64,000 nucleotides of DNA from Nitrobacter sp051535215. GTDB taxonomy: Bacteria > Pseudomonadota > Alphaproteobacteria > Rhizobiales > Xanthobacteraceae. This document shows, in pieces, positions 8,169 through 17,811 of this stretch. A program made the position numbers and the translations under genes. The notes below the pieces were generated by a model. The model saw nothing but the letters and a program-made list of their open reading frames with translations, had not been told where the DNA came from and did not search any database. Position 1 is the stretch's first letter; each line of letters begins with the position of its first letter. The stretch covers positions 186,001 to 250,000 of the forward strand of contig NZ_JBPPLY010000001.1 in assembly GCF_051535215.1 (NCBI RefSeq), given 5' to 3'.

Positions 8169-9493
8169 GCGCTGCTCCTCCCCATCAGACGCCGCTCGGC
8201 GAGGTCGTCGCGCGAATCTCGAAGCTGCATCCGAAAAAGATCGACCTCACGCTCGACCGGATGTGGCGCATTCTCGAACGGCTCGGTCACCCCGAACGCA
8301 TGCTGCCGCCCGTCATTCATGTCGCCGGCACCAACGGCAAGGGCTCCACCGTCGCCTATCTGCGCGCGATCCTTGAGGCTGCCGGCCTGAGAGTGCATGT
8401 TTTCACCTCGCCTTTTCTGGTGCGGATCAACGAATGCGTGCGGCTGGCGGGAACGCTGGTCGGCGACGGCGATCTGCGCGACGCGCTGCTCGAATGCGAG
8501 CGCGCCAACGGCGGCGAGCCTCTCACCCAGTTCGAGATCAAGACCGCGGCCGCCTTCCTGTTGTTCGCGAAAACTCCCGCCGACGTGCTGCTGCTGGAGG
8601 TCGGCCTCGGCGGCCGGCTCGACAGCACCAACGTGGTGGAAACGCCGCTGGCGAGCGTCATCACGCCGATCGGCATCGACCATGTCGAATTTCTTGGCGG
8701 CACGCTGATGCAGATCGCCGGCGAGAAGGCCGGCATCATCAAGCGCGGCGTGCCCGTGATCGTTGCTGCGCAGTTGCCGGAGGCGCAGGCCGTGATCGAG
8801 CAGCGGGCGAAGCAGATGCGCGGTCCGCTATACGCCGAAGGCCAGGACTGGCACGTCGGCACGGAGCATGGACGGCTGGTCTATCAGGACGAGCGCGGCC
8901 TGCTCGACCTAGCCGCGCCGCGACTGTTCGGTCGTCATCAATTCGACAATGCCGGTCTCGCGGTCGCGACGCTGCGGGCGCAGGATCGCTTCAGCATCGA
9001 CGCCGCGGCGTTCGAGCGCGGTGTCACGAGCGCGGAATGGCCGGCGCGGATGCAGCGGCTGACGTCGGGCAGGCTGGTGGATCGAGCGCCGCGCGACGCT
9101 GAGCTCTGGCTTGACGGCGGACATAATGTCGACGGCGGACGGGTGGCAGCGGCTGCGCTCGGCGATCTCGAGGAGCGGGTGTCGCGGCCGCTGGTGGTGA
9201 TAACGGGCATGATGGGCAACAAGGATGCGCAAGGCTTTCTCGCCAACTTCGCAGGGCTGACCCGCCACGTCATCGCCGTGCCGATTCCGGACACGGAAAA
9301 TGCGATGTCGCCGGACGTGCTGGCGGGTGCGGCGCGCGCGCTCGACATGCGCGCCGAAACCGCGGTGAGCGTCAGTGCGGCGCTGCAGTCGGTGGCGCGG
9401 CTTGCCTATGAAATCCCGCCGCGCATCCTGATCGCGGGGTCGCTCTATCTCGCCGGCCATGTGCTGGCGGAGAACGGCACGCCGCCGAACTAA
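8165..9493 (+). CDS. folC: Bifunctional folylpolyglutamate/dihydrofolate synthase
   Basis: A 442-residue Mur-ligase-type enzyme that adds glutamate to dihydropteroate and to folates. The P-loop Gly-Thr-Asn-Gly-Lys-Gly-Ser-Thr lies near residue 60. The Glu-Val-Gly-Leu-Gly-Gly-Arg-Leu-Asp-Ser-Thr-Asn folate-binding signature follows, and Asp-Gly-Gly-His-Asn is seen near residue 318. The start is a GTG inside the accD stop (GTGA), so it is coupled to accD. This accD-folC-trxA order is conserved in many alphaproteobacteria, although trxA here is on the opposite strand. Confidence 0.95.
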   Translation: MSAAPPHQTPLGEVVARISKLHPKKIDLTLDRMWRILERLGHPERMLPPVIHVAGTNGKGSTVAYLRAILEAAGLRVHVFTSPFLVRINECVRLAGTLVGDGDLRDALLECERANGGEPLTQFEIKTAAAFLLFAKTPADVLLLEVGLGGRLDSTNVVETPLASVITPIGIDHVEFLGGTLMQIAGEKAGIIKRGVPVIVAAQLPEAQAVIEQRAKQMRGPLYAEGQDWHVGTEHGRLVYQDERGLLDLAAPRLFGRHQFDNAGLAVATLRAQDRFSIDAAAFERGVTSAEWPARMQRLTSGRLVDRAPRDAELWLDGGHNVDGGRVAAAALGDLEERVSRPLVVITGMMGNKDAQGFLANFAGLTRHVIAVPIPDTENAMSPDVLAGAARALDMRAETAVSVSAALQSVARLAYEIPPRILIAGSLYLAGHVLAENGTPPN

Positions 9494-9538
9494 AATTATT
9501 TATTTTGAGGCAAACGTATCGGTGATGCGTTGCGAGCG

Positions 9539-9560
9539 CTCTCCCCGCAAGCGGGAGAGG
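9539..9560. repeat. Small CTCTCCC-GCAA-GGGAGAG palindrome
   Basis: A short hairpin-forming sequence with arms CTCTCCCC and GCGGGAGAG around GCAA. Similar ones occur at about 41046-41068 and, more degenerate, 30817-30837. It lies between the convergent folC and trxA genes and could help end folC transcription, but it lacks a T-run. Confidence 0.5.
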
Positions 9561-9581
9561 TAAGAGGCACACCCAAACAAA

Positions 9582-9606
9582 AACGGCCGGTGATGAGCCG
9601 GCCGTT
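9582..9606 (-). terminator. Rho-independent terminator of trxA
   Basis: Nine-bp arms AACGGCCGG (9582-9590) and CCGGCCGTT (9598-9606) are perfect complements around a 7-nt loop. On the minus strand the hairpin is followed by TTTGTTTGG. It lies 33 bp past the trxA stop. Confidence 0.85.
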
Positions 9607-9638
9607 CGCAAAATTTCAGAAAACCGGAAGCTGACGGA

Positions 9639-9959
9639 TCACACCGTGGCGGTGATCCACTGCTCCAGCTTCTGCTTCGGCGCAGCGCCGACCTGACGCG
9701 AGGCCAGTTCGCCACCCTTGAAGATCATCAGGGTCGGGATCGACATCACGCCGTATTTCGAGGCCGTCCGCGGGCTCTCGTCGACGTTGAGCTTGACGAT
9801 CTTGACCTTGCTGCCCATGGCGCTGGAAATCTCGTCCAGCACCGGGCCGATCATGCGGCACGGGCCACACCACTCGGCCCAGAAATCGACCACGACCGGG
9901 CCAGTCGCCTTGAGCACTTCCGCTTCGAAATTGGCGTCCGAAACCTTGCCAACAGCCAT
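9639..9959 (-). CDS. trxA: Thioredoxin
   Basis: A 106-residue classical thioredoxin with the Trp-Cys-Gly-Pro-Cys active site (Cys31, Cys34), the buried Asp25 and the cis-proline in Met-Ser-Ile-Pro-Thr. It reduces protein disulfides in the cytoplasm and is recycled by thioredoxin reductase. It follows addA on the same strand after about 100 bp and ends at a good terminator, so it is the last gene of the divL-to-trxA block. Confidence 0.97.
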   Translation of the reverse strand: MAVGKVSDANFEAEVLKATGPVVVDFWAEWCGPCRMIGPVLDEISSAMGSKVKIVKLNVDESPRTASKYGVMSIPTLMIFKGGELASRQVGAAPKQKLEQWITATV

Positions 9960-10057
9960 GGAATACCTCGTTGCCTCGATGAGAGCGCGCGCCGTGAAAG
10001 AATGCGCCTGCGCTTATGTGCCAAGTTAAGAAGGCGATCCTGCCGGGTCAAGGTTTC

Positions 10058-13000
10058 TCACGCCGAGATGAGGGCTTCCAGCTCGGCATCAAGCATCGCG
10101 GCCGAAATCTCCATTAATTCAGGCATCTCGGTCCAGAGCAGCGCGGCCTTGACGGGCAATTTCGGATACAGCCGGGCCAGCACCGCGCGGTAGAGTGCAA
10201 GCTGGCGGACATAGGCCGGCGGCGCTGCGGCGGCGCTTGCAGGCGGCGCGTGGCCGGTCTTGTAATCAACGATCAGAATCGCCTCGGGTGTGACCGCGAG
10301 GCGGTCGATCTGACCGGACACCAGCACGGGATCGCCGCGCCGCGTCGTCAGCCGTCCGGCAATCGCCACCTCCGCCCGGCTGCCGTCCGCGAAGATTGGT
10401 GCGAACCGGGCATCGTCGATCAGGGACAGCACTTGCTCCGCCAGCGCGTCGTGCTCGGCCTCGCTCCAGTTGCCCGCATTGCGGGCGAGATGGCCCAGCG
10501 CGGTCTCGCGGCGGCGACCGGCCGGAATATCGGGCAGCGATTGCAACAGACGATGCACCAGCGTGCCGCGCAACAGCGCGTGGTTGCGCTGGTCTGTGGA
10601 TTCGCCGGGCCGGATGCGTCGATGCGCCGTATCGTCCGTCTCCGAGGGACGCAGCGGCCGGTTCGCGGGCACAGCCTGGGCTGCGCTGGCATGCAGCCAC
10701 GGCGGCAAGGCGATCTGCGCGGTAGTGGCCTGCGTAGCGGCGATCGCGGAGAGCGGCTCATCCGTATCTGGTCGGCTGTAGCGCCTGACAGTGCCGGCGG
10801 CGGTCTCGATCTCCTGCATCGCGAGGCCGGACTTTTCCAGGCCCTTGCCGATCAGGTCGTACCAGGACAAGTCCCGGACCTCCTTGCGGTTACCGGGCAT
10901 GCATCCGCCGACGATCAGGCGATCGGCCGCGCGCGTCATCGCCACGTAAAGCAGGCGGCGGTATTCGTGCTCGGTTTCCGCGATCATCGCCGCGCGGGCT
11001 TCCGCCACACAAGGCGGATCCTCGGCCTTCCTGCCGGCCCAGACCGTGACGCCTGTCGCATCGGCAGGCGCGTTGCCCCGCGCCATGCGGATCAGGCTGA
11101 GGCGCTCGGTGTCGGCCGGCGATGTCACGGTATCGGCGAGGAACACCACCGAAGCCTCCAGTCCCTTGGCGCCATGCACGGTCATCACCCGCACCTCGTC
11201 GCGCGAGATTTCCATGTCGCGCTTCACCTCGGTGTCGGCGGCGCGCAGCCACGCCATGAACCCTTGCAGCGACGCAGGGGCCTTGCGCTCATAGGTCAGC
11301 GCCAGTTCGAGGAATTCGTCGAGCGCGTCATTCGCTTCATGGCCGAGACGCCGCAGGATCCGCCGCCGCCCGCCGTCTTCGCCCAAAAGCCACGCATAGA
11401 ACGCGAACGGCATCTCGCGCGTGGCGCGGCCTTCGCACAGCTTCAGGCGATCGAACGCGTCGCGGAATTTGTCGCCTGCCGCGGCGTGGCCGGCGAGCGC
11501 ATCGCGTAGCGAGCCCTTGCGCTGCCATGCCAGCGTGAACAGGTCGTCGTCGTCGAGGCCGAACAGCGGACTCTTCAGCGCCACCGCCAGCGCCAGATCG
11601 TCCTGCGGCAGCAGCAGCGTATCCGCAAGGTTCATCAGGTCGATGATCGCGATGTGCTCGGTGAGCTTGAGGCGATCGGCGCCCGCAACCGGAATGCCGG
11701 ATTGCTTCAACGCCTGGATTATCGCATCAAAAGCGTTGCCGCGCCGCCGCACCAGCACCATCACGTCGCCGTAGCTGAGCGGACGGCGCGCGCCTTCATG
11801 TCCCGTCATGGTGCCGCGCGCGATCAGCGTCTTGATCTCGCTCTGGATGCGCCGCGCCAGCTTGACTTCCGGACTGGTCGCCGAGATCGCGTCGAATGGC
11901 GCGCGCCAGCCCTCGATTTCCTCCCGCTTGTCGCGCTCCTCCAGACTCCAGAGCTCGACGATGCCGGGCGCGGCGTCGGCAAGCGATTCATGCACGGGAT
12001 GGGCGCCGACGGCATGGATGCTTCTGTAGATAGCTTCGTCGCGAAACACGTAGTCGACAGACTCCAGAATCGTTTTGCCGGAGCGGAACGAGTAGATGAA
12101 ATCCTCTTTCCGGAACGGGAGATTTGCGTCGGCGAACTTGCCCTCCAGCTTGCGCCGTCGCTCATCGAACTCGCGCGGCGCCGCGCCCTGGAACGAGAAG
12201 ATCGACTGCTTCTCATCGCCGACCGCGAACACGGTCCTGCGCACGCCCTCACGCGCGCCTTCGCCGGTCGTGAAGTCCGCGATGATGCGCTCGACGATGT
12301 CCCACTGCTTCGGGCTCGTGTCCTGCGCCTCGTCGATCAGCACATGGTCGACGCCGCGATCGAGCTTGTAATGCACCCAGCCCGGCGAGGTCTGGTTCAG
12401 CATGTCCAGCGTCTTGTCGATCAGGTCATCGTAATCAAGCAGTCCGCGTTCCTGCTTCTCGCGCCGGTAGTTCGCGGCGATCGCGGTCGCGATGACGAGC
12501 AGCGATTGCGTGCGGTCGCGGATGATGAGCGCGCGGCGACGTTCGAGCAGCGCGGTCACGCGCAGGCATTCATCGGCGAGCATTTCAGCGATATCAGGCC
12601 TGACATCGCTTATCTTCTTTGTGACGAAGGATTTGCGCGGGCTGCCGTCGCCGGTCAGGAAGACATCGAGATAGCGATCTGTTTGCGCGGCTTCGCCGAC
12701 CATGGCCTGCGCTTCGCGCAGGCGTTTGGCTTGCTCAATGTCGGATTTGTTGCCAGCTTCCAGAACCGCGGCGAGTGTCTGCCATTCCGATCGCGGCAGG
12801 TTTGGCCCATTGATGATCTCGCGTTCGACATCCTCGACCCGCGCGGCCGGATCGACGCCGAGCGCGTCAGCAATATCGCGGATCGCCTGTTCGATGCCGC
12901 GATCCTCGGTCCAGGCCATGACGTGATCGCGGCTGAGGCAGGCCTGATTGATGACGTCGCGCAGCGTGGTGTCGGCGGCCGCGCCCATGGCATATTGCAG

Positions 13001-13549
13001 CGCGCGGCCGGCGGTGCTGTCCGGATTCTGCGAGGCGTTCAGCATGACCTTGAGGCTGGCGCGCTCCATCATTTCGGTCTGGTCGCGCTCGTCGAGCACG
13101 GTAAAGCGCGCGGGCACCCGCGCCTCGAACGGAAACTGCTGCAACAGCCGCGTGCACAGTGCGTGGATGGTCTGCACCTTCAACCCGCCCGGCGTTTCCA
13201 GCGCGGAGGCGAACAGTTTGCGCGCCCGTTCGCGCCATTTCACATCGGGCTGCGCGATGCCGACGTCGCGCAGCGCCGCGTTCAATGCGTCATCGTCGAG
13301 CGTGACCCATCGCCCAAGCGTCGAAAACACCCGCTCCGACATGTTGGCGGCGGCGGCCTTGGTGAAGGTGATGCAGAGGATGCGCGCCGGATCGACGCCG
13401 TTGAGCAGGAGGCGGATCACGCGCTGCACCAGAACATGCGTCTTGCCCGATCCGGCGTTCGCGGACACGAACACGGAGGTCGCGGGGTCGGATGCTCGCT
13501 GCTGGCGCGCGCTGGCGTCGGGATGAACGGGGCGGGATGCCTTCACCAT
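10058..13549 (-). CDS. addA: Double-strand break repair helicase-nuclease AddA
   Basis: A 1163-residue UvrD-family helicase with a RecB-type nuclease at its end; with AddB it resects broken ends for RecA. The Walker A motif Ala-Gly-Ser-Gly-Lys-Thr lies near residue 32, and the Walker B Leu-Ile-Asp-Glu-Ala-Gln-Asp motif near residue 405. Thr-Val-His-Gly-Ala-Lys-Gly-Leu-Glu is seen near residue 800 and the nuclease motif Val-Asp-Tyr-Lys-Thr-Gly near residue 1095. The ATG at 13549 is preferred because it overlaps the addB stop; an upstream start at 13582 would only add 11 basic residues inside addB. Confidence 0.95.
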   Translation of the reverse strand: MVKASRPVHPDASARQQRASDPATSVFVSANAGSGKTHVLVQRVIRLLLNGVDPARILCITFTKAAAANMSERVFSTLGRWVTLDDDALNAALRDVGIAQPDVKWRERARKLFASALETPGGLKVQTIHALCTRLLQQFPFEARVPARFTVLDERDQTEMMERASLKVMLNASQNPDSTAGRALQYAMGAAADTTLRDVINQACLSRDHVMAWTEDRGIEQAIRDIADALGVDPAARVEDVEREIINGPNLPRSEWQTLAAVLEAGNKSDIEQAKRLREAQAMVGEAAQTDRYLDVFLTGDGSPRKSFVTKKISDVRPDIAEMLADECLRVTALLERRRALIIRDRTQSLLVIATAIAANYRREKQERGLLDYDDLIDKTLDMLNQTSPGWVHYKLDRGVDHVLIDEAQDTSPKQWDIVERIIADFTTGEGAREGVRRTVFAVGDEKQSIFSFQGAAPREFDERRRKLEGKFADANLPFRKEDFIYSFRSGKTILESVDYVFRDEAIYRSIHAVGAHPVHESLADAAPGIVELWSLEERDKREEIEGWRAPFDAISATSPEVKLARRIQSEIKTLIARGTMTGHEGARRPLSYGDVMVLVRRRGNAFDAIIQALKQSGIPVAGADRLKLTEHIAIIDLMNLADTLLLPQDDLALAVALKSPLFGLDDDDLFTLAWQRKGSLRDALAGHAAAGDKFRDAFDRLKLCEGRATREMPFAFYAWLLGEDGGRRRILRRLGHEANDALDEFLELALTYERKAPASLQGFMAWLRAADTEVKRDMEISRDEVRVMTVHGAKGLEASVVFLADTVTSPADTERLSLIRMARGNAPADATGVTVWAGRKAEDPPCVAEARAAMIAETEHEYRRLLYVAMTRAADRLIVGGCMPGNRKEVRDLSWYDLIGKGLEKSGLAMQEIETAAGTVRRYSRPDTDEPLSAIAATQATTAQIALPPWLHASAAQAVPANRPLRPSETDDTAHRRIRPGESTDQRNHALLRGTLVHRLLQSLPDIPAGRRRETALGHLARNAGNWSEAEHDALAEQVLSLIDDARFAPIFADGSRAEVAIAGRLTTRRGDPVLVSGQIDRLAVTPEAILIVDYKTGHAPPASAAAAPPAYVRQLALYRAVLARLYPKLPVKAALLWTEMPELMEISAAMLDAELEALISA

Positions 13550-16500
13550 TCTTCCAGCCCCAGACCGCCGGCCGCCGACCATTCCTTGATCCGCGCGAGA
13601 TCGTCATAGGCGCCGTAGCGCGTTTTCCACATCGGCAGGTCGAGCGAGGTATAGCCCTGCGCCTCATTGTCGAAGGCGCGGATCAGCGCGGTAAGTTTCT
13701 CAAGCGCGCGGTCGGCGGCCTGATCCGGCGATTGCCGGGCGGTCTTGCCGTTGTCGAGATCGACCGGCCTCGGTTCGCCGGGGGGATTATTGCCGCTGAG
13801 GCGAACATAGACGAGTCCGTTCACGGACGCGCCCGCGGTAATGCCTGCAAAGCCGCCGCCGCGCAGGATCGCGGATTCCAGCGTAAGCTGCGGCGATAGC
13901 CCAAGCCGCACCTGCTTGCTGCTCGGCGGGCTGCCGGTCTTGTAGTCGAGGATGGCGAAGCTTCCGTCGCCGAGATGCTCGATGCGGTCGGCGCGGGCGG
14001 ACAGGACAAAATGGCGATCGCCGTCTATCGGGATCTCGATTGCTCCGCTGACCTCGGCGTCGATTGTCACGAGTTGCGCCCTGCGCGAGACTTCCCAATC
14101 CGCGAACCATGCTGCGATGCGCTGGAAGCGCGGCCACCACAACGCGCGCGCCTCGGGGCGTTGCATCAATGGTGCGAAGTGGTTTTCGCCGATGGCGCGG
14201 AGCACCTCCGCGGGATTGTCCGGCAAGACCGCCGGATAGGCTTTCGTGAAATCGCCGAGCGCGTCGTGGATCGCAGAGCCGCGGTCGGCCGCCGACAGCG
14301 GCATGTCCACGGCATCAAGCGGCGTGAGTTTCAAAATGTGTTTGGCATAGATGGTATAGGGGTCGCGCAACCAGTCCTCGATCGCGGTCACCGACAACCG
14401 CGTCGGCCGCGCCCTGCGCGGCGGTTTCGGCGCGGGCTGGGCGATGGGCTTGACCTCGTCGGGACGGTCGAGCGCCTCGGCGTATCGAACGTAGCGCGCG
14501 CCGGCTTCCAGCGCGGCGGCCCAGCGCTCACTGCCGGCCACTGCTTCCAGCCGGTGCAGGAATCGCGAGGCCACCGCCGGCGCGCCGCCGGCCTTGGCGG
14601 CGTGGCTGAGGATGACGTCCTCCGCGCCGAGCAATTGCGTGAAGTCGTGCGCAGACAGGCCGATGCGCCGCTCGGGAAGGTCGAGCCCAAGCTCGTGCCG
14701 CATCGGGCGGCTGAGCCAGGGATCGTTCGGCGGCGCGGGCGGCCACATGCCTTCGACGAGTCCGCCGAGAATGACGCGGTCGCATTGGGTGAGACGCGCT
14801 TCGAGCGGACCATAGATGCGCAGATTCGCTGCCGTGGCCTGCGGCCGTCGCACGATGCGGTCGCGGAATGCGGTCTCGAACACCTCGGGATAGTCGGCGA
14901 TCCTGACCGTCAGACCGCTGCGCTCGCCTGCCTCGCCGAGATCGTCGAACGCCTTCGCAAGTGCCGCGCCATCCTGTCCCTCGAACGCGACGGCGACGCC
15001 TTGATCGTCGCGCGACAACGCCTCGATCGCGTCGCGATGCTGCGCGGCGAGCCCGGTGAAGTCCGCCGACCGCATTGCGCCATCGCCTTCGAGCGGCGCC
15101 AGCGCGGCCTGCAAGGCCGCGATCAACGCCCGGGCTTCGTCAAGCTGATGCGGTTTTAGCGCGGCGCGGGGCTCGCTGCGATGGAGCGACGAGTTCTCGC
15201 CGCGACCAAGCTTGTCCAGTTCGTCGCTGAATCGCGCGAACTCGTCCGCCAGTCCCTTGCTGCCCGGCGGCGGTCGCGTGCCGCGCAGGATCGCCAGTTC
15301 CAATATCGTAACCGCGCGCGTCCATCCGCCGCTCGCGCGCCCGAGCCGGCACAACGGATGCTTGAGCAATGCCAGCAGCGTCGGCGGCTCCAGAGCGTTG
15401 CAGGCGGTCTCGGCCGCGAGCCGCGCGAAGACTCCCGCGGGCGTATCCATCAGCGCGTCGCCGCCGGAATCGTCGAAGGCCAGATTCCAGCGGCCGAGTG
15501 CGGCCATCACCCGGCGCGCCAGCGCGCGGTCGGGCGTCACCAGCGCCGCCGTCTTGTTCAGTTCACGCGCCTCGCGCATCGCGACGGCGATACTGAGCGC
15601 CTCCATTTCCGGATTGGCGGCGGCGATCACGGCGAGGCCGGTCATTCCGGCCGCGATCTTCTCCGCGACCTCGGGCTCGGCAAGCCGCGTGTGCCACCGT
15701 GCCGTCGCTTCGGAAGGACGCATCGCCTCCGAGGCCAGCAACTCGCGTCCGTATGGCGCCGGCGCACCGAGCGTCGCTACCTCGCTGCGTGCGATGCCGA
15801 ACCGCTTGAGCAGGGCGTGCAGCGCGAACTGCGGATGACCGGCGGCGGGCGGCGTAATGAAGTCGCCGCTCGTTTTGTCCCTGACGCCGCCGATCAGTTG
15901 CCACGCGTCTTCGTCAAGGTCGGTGTCGAGCCCCGGCAGCACCACCGCGCCTTGCGGCAGTCCGGCGATGACGTGCAGCAGCCTCGCGGTCGAAGGCATC
16001 GAGCCGGTGGACCCTGCCGCGATCACCGGCCCCGCGTGGTGAGCGGCCAGCCGCGCGGCTTCGGCCTCGATCAGGCGGTCGCGCCGTGCCGCCGGTTCGA
16101 TCCGGCCCGTTTCATTTAGGTGCGCCGGCCAGAACTCGCGCGCGATCTTCAGGAAATCGAGCGTGAGCTGCCAGTATCTGTCGAGCGCGTCGGGCACCAG
16201 CGTGTCGAGCGCGCGCCAGTCCACGCCGCGCGTTGTCATGTCGTCCATCAGCCGCGCGAGGTCGTCGGCGAGCGCCAGCGTCGAGGCCGGACCGCCGAGA
16301 ACCAGCGGCGCCTGCGCCGGATCGCCGGGCCTCAATTGCCGCGCCCATGCGTCGATGAGCTGCGCCAGCGCCAGCCGGCGCGCCAGCCCGTCAAGCGCGG
16401 GCGGCAGGTCGAGGGTCTCCGCCGAAGGAGCGACGGCCTGCGCGAAGGCCAGTTCGTCCTCGTCGATGTCGCCGAGCGCGACGATGCGCGGCAGGATCAC

Positions 16501-16698
16501 GGCATCGACATTCAGCACATCGAGAAAGATGTCGTGCGCCATGCGGCCGGCGCGACGGGTCGGCAGATAGAGCGTGACCTCGGCGAGCCGTTCGGGCTGC
16601 GCGCGTGGACGGAATCCCTCGATCAGCGCGCCATCGACCAGCGCGGTGATGACGGTGCGCAGAAACGGCGCTGACGGAGGGACGTTGCGGACGCGCAT
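13543..16698 (-). CDS. addB: Double-strand break repair protein AddB
   Basis: A 1051-residue partner of AddA, of the alphaproteobacterial type. The N-terminus has a weak helicase-like fold (Leu-Pro-Thr-Arg-Arg-Ala-Gly-Arg) without a full Walker A motif. A PD-(D/E)XK nuclease motif Ile-Leu-Asp-Tyr-Lys-Thr-Gly lies near residue 925. I see no cluster of four cysteines around the nuclease, so the iron-sulfur staple known from B. subtilis AddB is probably absent. The stop overlaps the addA start. murU lies 70 bp upstream on the same strand. Confidence 0.93.
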   Translation of the reverse strand: MRVRNVPPSAPFLRTVITALVDGALIEGFRPRAQPERLAEVTLYLPTRRAGRMAHDIFLDVLNVDAVILPRIVALGDIDEDELAFAQAVAPSAETLDLPPALDGLARRLALAQLIDAWARQLRPGDPAQAPLVLGGPASTLALADDLARLMDDMTTRGVDWRALDTLVPDALDRYWQLTLDFLKIAREFWPAHLNETGRIEPAARRDRLIEAEAARLAAHHAGPVIAAGSTGSMPSTARLLHVIAGLPQGAVVLPGLDTDLDEDAWQLIGGVRDKTSGDFITPPAAGHPQFALHALLKRFGIARSEVATLGAPAPYGRELLASEAMRPSEATARWHTRLAEPEVAEKIAAGMTGLAVIAAANPEMEALSIAVAMREARELNKTAALVTPDRALARRVMAALGRWNLAFDDSGGDALMDTPAGVFARLAAETACNALEPPTLLALLKHPLCRLGRASGGWTRAVTILELAILRGTRPPPGSKGLADEFARFSDELDKLGRGENSSLHRSEPRAALKPHQLDEARALIAALQAALAPLEGDGAMRSADFTGLAAQHRDAIEALSRDDQGVAVAFEGQDGAALAKAFDDLGEAGERSGLTVRIADYPEVFETAFRDRIVRRPQATAANLRIYGPLEARLTQCDRVILGGLVEGMWPPAPPNDPWLSRPMRHELGLDLPERRIGLSAHDFTQLLGAEDVILSHAAKAGGAPAVASRFLHRLEAVAGSERWAAALEAGARYVRYAEALDRPDEVKPIAQPAPKPPRRARPTRLSVTAIEDWLRDPYTIYAKHILKLTPLDAVDMPLSAADRGSAIHDALGDFTKAYPAVLPDNPAEVLRAIGENHFAPLMQRPEARALWWPRFQRIAAWFADWEVSRRAQLVTIDAEVSGAIEIPIDGDRHFVLSARADRIEHLGDGSFAILDYKTGSPPSSKQVRLGLSPQLTLESAILRGGGFAGITAGASVNGLVYVRLSGNNPPGEPRPVDLDNGKTARQSPDQAADRALEKLTALIRAFDNEAQGYTSLDLPMWKTRYGAYDDLARIKEWSAAGGLGLEEW

Positions 16699-16768
16699 GA
16701 AGGACCTTGATTCGGGATCAGGCCATCATGGCACGAGCGGGGAGCGGCGACGACCCGCGACGACCGGC

Positions 16769-17491
16769 TCAGGCGGCGCTGACCAGCACCGCTTTCTCGG
16801 CGGCCTCGATGGCGTCGGGCGTTCCGACATGCATCCAGACGCCGTCGAGCCGCAGCCCGAACAGGCGTTCGCGCTCGTTGGCGCGATCGAACATGGTCGT
16901 CAGCGAGAACTCACCGGCGGGCGCGCCGGCGAACAGCGCGGGCGACATGATTGCTACTCCCGCATAGACGAACGGAACGACCTGATTTTCCTCGCGCTTG
17001 CGCAGTGCGCCGTCGGGAAGCATGGCGTAGTCGCCGCTGCCGGCATAGCCGATGCTGCCCGTGGTCGGCGCCATCAGCAGCAGAATGTCCATGCGCGCGG
17101 GATCGAAGGTTTCGGCCATCCGCGTCAGGTTGGGACGCGCGCCGTCGATCCACATGGTGTCAGCGTTGAGATGGAAGAACGGCGCATCCCCAAGGAGAGG
17201 CAGGGCTTTCGCGACGGCCCCGCCGGTGCCCAGCACCTCGTTGCGCTCGTCGGAGATGATGATCCGCGGGCGGCTGCGATGCGCGACGTGGTCGATGATC
17301 TGGTCCGGCAAATAGCGGACATTGACGACCGCCTCGCTGACGCCGGCATCCGCGAGCCTGTCCAGCACATGATCGAGCAGCGGCTTGCCGGCCACCGGCA
17401 CCATGGGTTTCGGCATCCGTTCCGTCAGCGGTCGCATGCGCAGGCCGAGACCTGCGGCAAGCACCATGGCTCTGGTCGGGGTGACGGGCAT
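16769..17491 (-). CDS. murU: N-acetylmuramate-1-phosphate uridylyltransferase (MurU-like)
   Basis: A 240-residue nucleotidyltransferase with the sugar-nucleotide pyrophosphorylase signature Leu-Ala-Ala-Gly-Leu-Gly-Leu-Arg-Met-Arg-Pro-Leu-Thr and Pro-Lys-Pro shortly after. The metal-binding Asn-Ala-Asp lies near residue 110. MurU turns MurNAc-1-phosphate into UDP-MurNAc in the cell-wall recycling shunt, which bypasses early murein synthesis and the fosfomycin target. The likely partner kinase AmgK is fused to TsaE two genes upstream on the same strand. Other NDP-sugar specificity cannot be excluded from sequence alone. Confidence 0.85.
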   Translation of the reverse strand: MPVTPTRAMVLAAGLGLRMRPLTERMPKPMVPVAGKPLLDHVLDRLADAGVSEAVVNVRYLPDQIIDHVAHRSRPRIIISDERNEVLGTGGAVAKALPLLGDAPFFHLNADTMWIDGARPNLTRMAETFDPARMDILLLMAPTTGSIGYAGSGDYAMLPDGALRKREENQVVPFVYAGVAIMSPALFAGAPAGEFSLTTMFDRANERERLFGLRLDGVWMHVGTPDAIEAAEKAVLVSAA

Positions 17492-17516
17492 TCTCGGCGA
17501 GGTCTCCGGCGCTTCC

Positions 17517-17645
17517 TATAGCGTTTTCAAGCGAGGCATGTCCTCGGGCTTGACCGAGGATGGATATAAGTCCGCGTAAAAAAACGCGTCAAAACAAAAA
17601 CGAGAGCCCGACTTTGAGTCCATCGAAGCCGGGAATAGCTCTGAT
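17517..17645 (+). repeat. Dispersed repeat family 1, copy a
   Basis: This copy starts ATAGCGTTTTCAAGCGA, has the insert CATGTCCTCGG...CCGAGGATGGAT shared with copy d, then the core AAAAAACGCGTCAAAAC, and ends in a weak hairpin. It fills much of the 320-bp gap between murU and the PilZ gene. Nothing else was recognised in that gap, apart from an AT-rich stretch at 17750-17800 just downstream of the PilZ stop. Confidence 0.7.
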
Positions 17646-17811
17646 CGATTCAGCGAACAATATCATGACACGGGCGAATCGATCGACAGCTCACGCGATA
17701 GCCGCCGGGCGTGACGCAAGCGTGACAGGAAAAAGGTGTGTTCGGGTGGGTTCTCGTTAATTTTTCTGAAAGCTGGTTTCCGATTTTATCGGAAGCGAAA
17801 TGACTAGAGGA

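Noticed and set aside
9539..9560. CRISPR or phage attachment origin for the small palindromes
   Set aside because: Copies are single, far apart and without spacers or integrase; they are simple dispersed hairpins.
11654..13609. 651-codon plus-strand frame opposite addA
   Set aside because: It is antisense to a clear AddA helicase and has the His/Arg-rich make-up of high-GC shadows; no domain is seen.
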